Positions 60,737 to 64,000 of a stretch of 64,000 bases of DNA are shown here, in pieces. The DNA is taken from contig NZ_JARVRX010000006.1 in NCBI RefSeq assembly GCF_030209435.1, positions 61,837 to 125,836 on the forward strand. Reading direction: 5' to 3'. Each line of letters begins with the position of its first letter. Position 1 is the stretch's first letter. Source of the stretch: Mycolicibacterium sp. lyk4-40-TYG-92 (GTDB lineage: Bacteria > Actinomycetota > Actinomycetes > Mycobacteriales > Mycobacteriaceae). Made by a program: the position numbers and the translations under genes. The notes beneath the pieces were generated by a model. The model was not told where the DNA came from. It was given only the letters and a program-made list of their open reading frames with translations, and made no database searches.

Positions 60737-61530
60737 AGTTTGGACCAGCCTGCCCGGGTCCACTGGCGGCTCCGGGTTCGGAGGCTTTCCGCCTGAATTC
60801 ACCCAACCGGCGGGATTCGATCTCTGCGACAGGGATGCACCCCAAACCCAACCGGGGCGCCAGGTGCATCCCTGTCGAGCGCGGGGCGGGCCGAACAGGC
60901 AGCGGACATCATCGCCAGGACGTCGTTGAGCGGAACCTCGCGTACCCCACTAGGGCTGGCTTCACCGACGGCGTGCACACCCACGACCTAGCAACAAGTC
61001 GAGTTGGCATACACATAACGCCGCCGAACCTACCCATCAATGGTGCCGGAGCCACCGTTTCCGGCGAACTGCACACGCGCGCCTCAACAACAACTCCACA
61101 GTCACCCGGCGATCACCGAAACATGTTGTTGTCAAATGTTTTTCGTCTCACGCTTGCCTCCCACACGCTTCCGTGCACGACCACATTCGCCGAGTTTCGT
61201 TGTAGCCCATCGTGCCAGGCGTTCACACTTGACCTCCGCGTTTTCCGAAGTTTTTTGGATCAAGTTCTCAGCCGCGCTGATATTCGTTTTCGACTATGTC
61301 GTCCCCGTTCTGAATAGGCGACCGGTGACCAACCGTCTTTACCTACTTTGAGCAATCTCGGAGTTGGTGTAGCAGCGGCACCCACTATTTCAGCTCTATA
61401 CGGTCAGGCGGGCGGAAGGCGACAGCCATAACTGATACGGCTACCCTAATCGACCGAAAGCTCTTGCCTATGTTCGCCGACTACCGTCGCTTCTGTCGCC
61501 CCACCGACCCTGGCAGAGGAGAAGAACACC
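60737..61530. other. Intergenic region between the ECF operon and a secreted peptide gene
   Basis: 794 bp, AT-richer in its right half. It holds the strong hairpin at 60827-60877 and no convincing gene. The decamer acccaaccgg occurs at 60801 and again inside the hairpin loop. Confidence 0.5.
60827..60877 (+). terminator. Long hairpin after the ECF operon
   Basis: Perfect 15-bp stem (arm cgacagggatgcacc) with a 21-nt loop, about 90 bp past the T-component stop. Terminator is the default reading; loop size is unusual for one. Confidence 0.65.
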
Positions 61531-61770
61531 GTGAAGAGGTCACGTCTAGTAGTCGGATCAGCGGCCGTGTGCGCCGGCTTAGCTTTCAGCGCAATCAGAT
61601 TCGGGACAGGAACGGCCGGTGCGATGCCGCCGCCCCCACCCGGACCAGGAGCGCCAGGGGCTCCGGGAGCGTGTGTTCTGCTGCTGCCGTGTGTCGGTCC
61701 ACCTGTGCCCCCACCTCCGGCGCTTGGAGTACCCAACTTTTTCGGGATTCCATTGCTTCCACCGCTATAG
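61531..61770 (+). CDS. Small secreted Pro-rich C-x5-C protein 1
   Basis: 79 aa. A signal peptide (SRLVVGSAAVCAGLAFSAI, cleavage near TAGA-MPPP) is followed by a mature chain of about 48 residues: PPPPPGPGAPGAPGAC, then VLLLP, a second Cys, PPVPPPP and a hydrophobic end PNFFGIPLLPPL. The two Cys are five residues apart and could form a small loop. GTG 61531 has GGAGAAG upstream. It ends before a hairpin. The product of 62504-62677 shares the plan. No known family recognised. Confidence 0.72.
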   Translation: MKRSRLVVGSAAVCAGLAFSAIRFGTGTAGAMPPPPPGPGAPGAPGACVLLLPCVGPPVPPPPALGVPNFFGIPLLPPL

Positions 61771-61790
61771 GCCGGCGCCGAATATGAGGG

Positions 61791-61830
61791 GCCTGGATCG
61801 ATCTGCTGACTGATTGGCCCCGATCCAGGC
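61791..61830 (+). terminator. Terminator hairpin
   Basis: Perfect 10-bp stem (arm gcctggatcg), 20-nt loop, 20 nt after the stop of the secreted peptide gene. Confidence 0.6.
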
Positions 61831-62010
61831 TGACCGACCAGGCCCTCGGATGGGTTGCGGCCCGTCGCCGTAAGTTGTCTTCGAGCTCGATGACGTAGCC
61901 GGCAACCAATCGCTGAATACTGCCTACATGGACGGCTGAACAAGCAGCGCCGCTACGAGGTGAAGATCGACTAGCCAAAATAGCTGCAGCGCAACAAGCC
62001 AGACCAAAGG

Positions 62011-62056
62011 TGCGACACGCGAGAGACCGGGGAGGGCTGGTCGCTCGCGTGTCGCA
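62011..62056. other. Extended hairpin
   Basis: 13-bp perfect outer stem (arm tgcgacacgcgag), one mismatch, then a 4-bp inner stem (gacc/ggtc) and a 10-nt loop. It is not directly after a called gene, so it could be a terminator or a structured RNA. Confidence 0.5.
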
Positions 62057-62171
62057 TCAACTGAGATGATGCCGGGCGGTCATCACCGTTAACCAGCAGG
62101 CTGTCGCGGGCCCGTTGGCAAATAGAGCAGTCAGGACAGGAATCTCCGCGTCATGAATCGCGCGCCACCGA

Positions 62172-62411
62172 GTGCCAAGGGACGCCGGCACTCGCTCGGT
62201 CGCCGGTTCGGAGTGCGGGGATAACGGCTGGGCCACTGAAGGTTTCAGCAAACGAGCGCAGGCCGCGGCCATGTTGACCTACCTCACTGTGGGAACATCC
62301 GCCGTTGCTCTCAGTTTTACGGATGGCGACCTTCGGCTCGTCTATTCCGCAACTTGGATCAGTCTGTGCATTGCCGAGGTTCGACTGCGCCGCATGTCTC
62401 GGCGACGATGA
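62172..62411 (+). CDS. Doubtful small membrane protein
   Basis: 79 codons. The C-terminal part has two hydrophobic stretches (AMLTYLTVGTSAVALSF and LVYSATWISLCIAEV) and a basic end RLRRMSRRR, a plausible tiny membrane protein. Translation might start at ATG 62271 instead. No ribosome site or family supports it. Confidence 0.3.
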   Translation: MPRDAGTRSVAGSECGDNGWATEGFSKRAQAAAMLTYLTVGTSAVALSFTDGDLRLVYSATWISLCIAEVRLRRMSRRR

Positions 62412-62503
62412 CGAGAGGTATGCATGACACAAAATAGCGGCGGCGCAGCACGCGATTACACGCGTGCGCGCCGCCTGGACGGTTGGTCAGCGACTCATCT
62501 TGA

Positions 62504-62677
62504 TCATCGCGGCGGAGGCGGAGCGCATGGAGCGGGGGGCGCGCACTGCCCTGGCGGCGGTGGGGGCGGATCGGCATTAGCGACCCCCGCACCGAGGAGG
62601 CTGGCGGTCAATCCAAGCCCGGTGACGAAAATGGCGGCGCCGAAGAACTTGGGCCGGCGTGTGATTGAGCTGGACAT
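62504..62677 (-). CDS. Small secreted Pro-rich C-x5-C protein 2 (unrecognised short gene)
   Basis: 57 aa, overlapped on the plus strand by a longer but featureless open frame. A signal peptide (SSSITRRPKFFGAAIFVTGL through LLGAGVANA, cleavage before DPPP) gives a mature peptide of about 22 residues: PPPPPPG, Q, Cys, APPAP, Cys, APPPPR. GGGAG lies 4 nt before ATG 62677, with AAGGAAGGG extending it. Signal peptide, ribosome site and resemblance to the 61531-61770 product (Pro run, then C-x5-C, then more Pro) together support it. Function unknown; a periplasmic or surface-exposed peptide next to a porin gene. Confidence 0.72.
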   Translation of the reverse strand: MSSSITRRPKFFGAAIFVTGLGLTASLLGAGVANADPPPPPPGQCAPPAPCAPPPPR

Positions 62678-62988
62678 ATTGCTCCCTTCCTTGATGAATC
62701 ATACTGTTCTGCAACGACTGTATTGCACTCACTTGTGCGCGGAGCGTCAGTAACCCTGTGACATCCATATGTATTCGCAGGTGTCAATGACACCCCCAAC
62801 ATGCCTAAGTTTGCGAGTTCGATTGGGCTGCAGAGCTTCCTACGTGCCTTGCTTGTTCACTCGTGATACTCGCGTCGTCAGCACGGTCAATACCGTGTGC
62901 AGCCTGATAGTCACTACAGCGGCAATTGATAGAAAACCCACATTGCCAGCGGGGCGTGACGTCGGATATGTCAATCCATAATGGGGCC
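62678..62988. other. Divergent region between peptide and TetR genes
   Basis: 311 bp, lower in GC, presumably with promoters for both flanking genes. No strong palindrome or gene seen. Confidence 0.5.
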
Positions 62989-63618
62989 ATGGCACCGATT
63001 GCGCGTCGCAAGGCGGGCCGCCCGTCGGCGGCAACAACCGCTGCCAACCGTCAGCGCATCCTGCATGCCGCACAAGAGATATTCATTGAATTCGGCTACA
63101 CCACTGCCACATTCGATGCCGTGGCAACACGATCCGGCTTATCCACGCCGGCGGTTCGCTACCACTTCGCCACCAAACCGGCGTTGTTCTGCGACGCCAT
63201 CAACCGCCCGGCGGCCGCTGCAGTTGCCGCAGCGGCCGCTACGGCCCGGCACTCGAGAACATTGCCCACCCAGCTTGTGAGCTTCTTTTCAGCGGCCCTG
63301 GGTGCCGACGACCCTGGGCAGCGCAACGCCGAGCTGGTTGCCGCCGCAGTGCGCGAATCAGTGCGCGATGAAACGCTGATCGCCGCCGACCGCTCGGTGC
63401 TGCGTGCGGTCCGGGCATTCGTCTCATCGGCAATGTGCGAGGCTATCGACCGCGGCGAACTCAGCGCTGAAACTAACATCGTGGACGCCGCCGAAACGAT
63501 GGTCGCTGTTTTGTGCGGTATCGCCTCTTACCCGACGGCGGTCGGCCCTGCCGAGAATCTCCCTGCGATCGTGAGTACTTTCGAACTGCTGATCACCGAC
63601 AAACTCGTTACAGGCTGA
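62989..63618 (+). CDS. TetR-family regulator
   Basis: 209 aa. Helix-turn-helix: RKAGRPSAATTAANRQRILHAAQEIFIEFGYTTATFDAVATRSGLSTPAVRYHFATKPALF. Ala-rich linker and helical domain follow. Start is uncertain: ATG 62989 matches family length; ATG 62968 adds seven residues. It is divergent from the 57-aa secreted peptide gene (about 310 bp apart) and upstream of the porin gene in the same direction, so either could be a target. Confidence 0.87.
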   Translation: MAPIARRKAGRPSAATTAANRQRILHAAQEIFIEFGYTTATFDAVATRSGLSTPAVRYHFATKPALFCDAINRPAAAAVAAAAATARHSRTLPTQLVSFFSAALGADDPGQRNAELVAAAVRESVRDETLIAADRSVLRAVRAFVSSAMCEAIDRGELSAETNIVDAAETMVAVLCGIASYPTAVGPAENLPAIVSTFELLITDKLVTG

Positions 63619-63852
63619 CCGTCGTACCGTCCGACGGAGCCGTGAACGCTGCGTCGGCGTCGCTCGGAAATGGCTTTTACCGCAGAATGCCTTTGGTTAC
63701 ATCCCGGCTACTCCGCCAGCCGGCGGCCGCACCGATTGACATGATCTACATACAAAACCCCAACGAGAACAACATCGTTCGGCCCTACTCTGCCTAGATC
63801 ATCAACGGCGCTGAGATCAGGACCCAGGTATTTCTATGACAGGACGGATCTG

Positions 63853-64000
63853 TTGACGACATTGAAATGCGGCTTCGTGATGAGCATCTGTGCGGTTGCG
63901 GCGTTATTGGTTGGCGCGGGTACGTCCCATGCGGGTCTCGATAATGAGCTGAGTCTGGTCGACGGCCAGGATCGGACGCTGACGGTGCAGCAGTGGGACA
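63853..64000 (+). CDS. mspA: MspA-family porin, N-terminal part (cut by window end)
   Basis: The last 148 bases encode a signal peptide and the start of an outer-membrane porin. Mature sequence begins GLDNELSLVDGQDRTLTVQQ, then WD, which is the invariant N-terminus of MspA/B/C/D octameric porins of fast-growing mycobacteria. From TTG 63853 the signal peptide is 27 residues ending GAGTSHA, the length known for MspA; AGGA lies 8 nt before that TTG. In-frame GTG 63877 or ATG 63880 would shorten the signal. Which Msp paralogue this is cannot be told from 49 residues. Confidence 0.93.
   Translation, partial: MTTLKCGFVMSICAVAALLVGAGTSHAGLDNELSLVDGQDRTLTVQQWD

Larger units (their letters stand above)
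61771..62503. other. Sparse region with two hairpins and one doubtful small gene
   Basis: About 730 bp. It contains the hairpins at 61791 and 62011 and the doubtful membrane protein frame at 62172. Nothing else is supported. Confidence 0.5.

Noticed and set aside
62424..62753. 109-codon plus-strand open frame starting MTQNSGG
   Set aside because: Antisense to the 57-aa secreted peptide; the Gly/His stretch is the mirror of its Pro run, and it lacks signal or domain.
1..64000. CRISPR arrays, tRNA/rRNA genes, prophage or complete insertion sequences
   Set aside because: No regularly spaced repeats, cloverleaf sequences, integrase or intact transposase were found on reading.

Overview
The window is a high-GC actinobacterial chromosome segment, almost certainly from a fast-growing mycobacterium (Mycolicibacterium-type). 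The evidence is an MspA-type porin cut off by the right edge, an MmpS/MmpL pair beside a DUF5078 secreted protein, a cutinase, an RsbW-SigF pair with SigF-type promoters, an Rv2326c/Rv2325c-like ECF transporter and several mycobacterial DUF families. I see no rRNA, tRNA, CRISPR array, intact insertion sequence or prophage. Recalled gene families were not checked against a database.

Layout. 0-9.2 kb: end of an iron-dependent alcohol dehydrogenase, a translationally coupled NarL-type two-component system, a zinc alcohol dehydrogenase (AdhP), a short-chain fatty acid transporter (AtoE family), PucR and TetR regulators, an esterase and a DUF1707 membrane protein. 9.5-17.3 kb: a stress-signalling block with a STAS protein, two anti-sigma-type ATPases, a receiver/kinase/PP2C operon, RsbW-SigF, CsbD, DUF6131 and a second stand-alone receiver. 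Four GTTT-N16/17-GGGTA promoters lie in and just beyond it, and one of them autoregulates rsbW-sigF. 17.5-25.4 kb: TetR, glycogen debranching enzyme GlgX, second copies of DUF6131 and CsbD, an AI-2E family membrane protein, secreted DUF732 and LppU-like proteins, a DUF1348/TetR divergent pair and DUF5313. 25.5-29.2 kb: an OhrR-like MarR protein, a DUF2235 hydrolase, a HAD phosphatase and a cutinase.

29.4-34.6 kb: an MmpL-MmpS export locus with DUF5078 and DUF732 secreted proteins and a divergent TetR gene. Two matching palindromes, one before mmpS and one before the DUF732/tetR pair, suggest a single regulon. 34.6-42.9 kb: FetB-like permease, MerR, polysaccharide-deacetylase family protein, PAS-ANTAR protein, a LysR/MatC-like/PrpF catabolic locus and an APC permease. 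43.5-48 kb: aldehyde dehydrogenase, Lrp and class III aminotransferase (probable polyamine or omega-amino acid catabolism), then a monoacylglycerol lipase-like hydrolase. 48.1-49.9 kb: a MOSC-reductase-ferredoxin fusion. 50.1-54.9 kb: an asparagine/aspartate unit (asparaginase, GntR, AnsP, AspA) with one palindrome repeated before asparaginase and before ansP.

54.9-64 kb: lower-GC, gene-poor stretches separated by an acyltransferase and the ECF transporter operon. This part encodes three small secreted proteins. One of them (57 aa, minus strand) overlaps a longer spurious frame on the other strand. It shares a Pro-run plus C-x5-C design with another about 0.9 kb away. A TetR regulator and the MspA-type porin start end the window.
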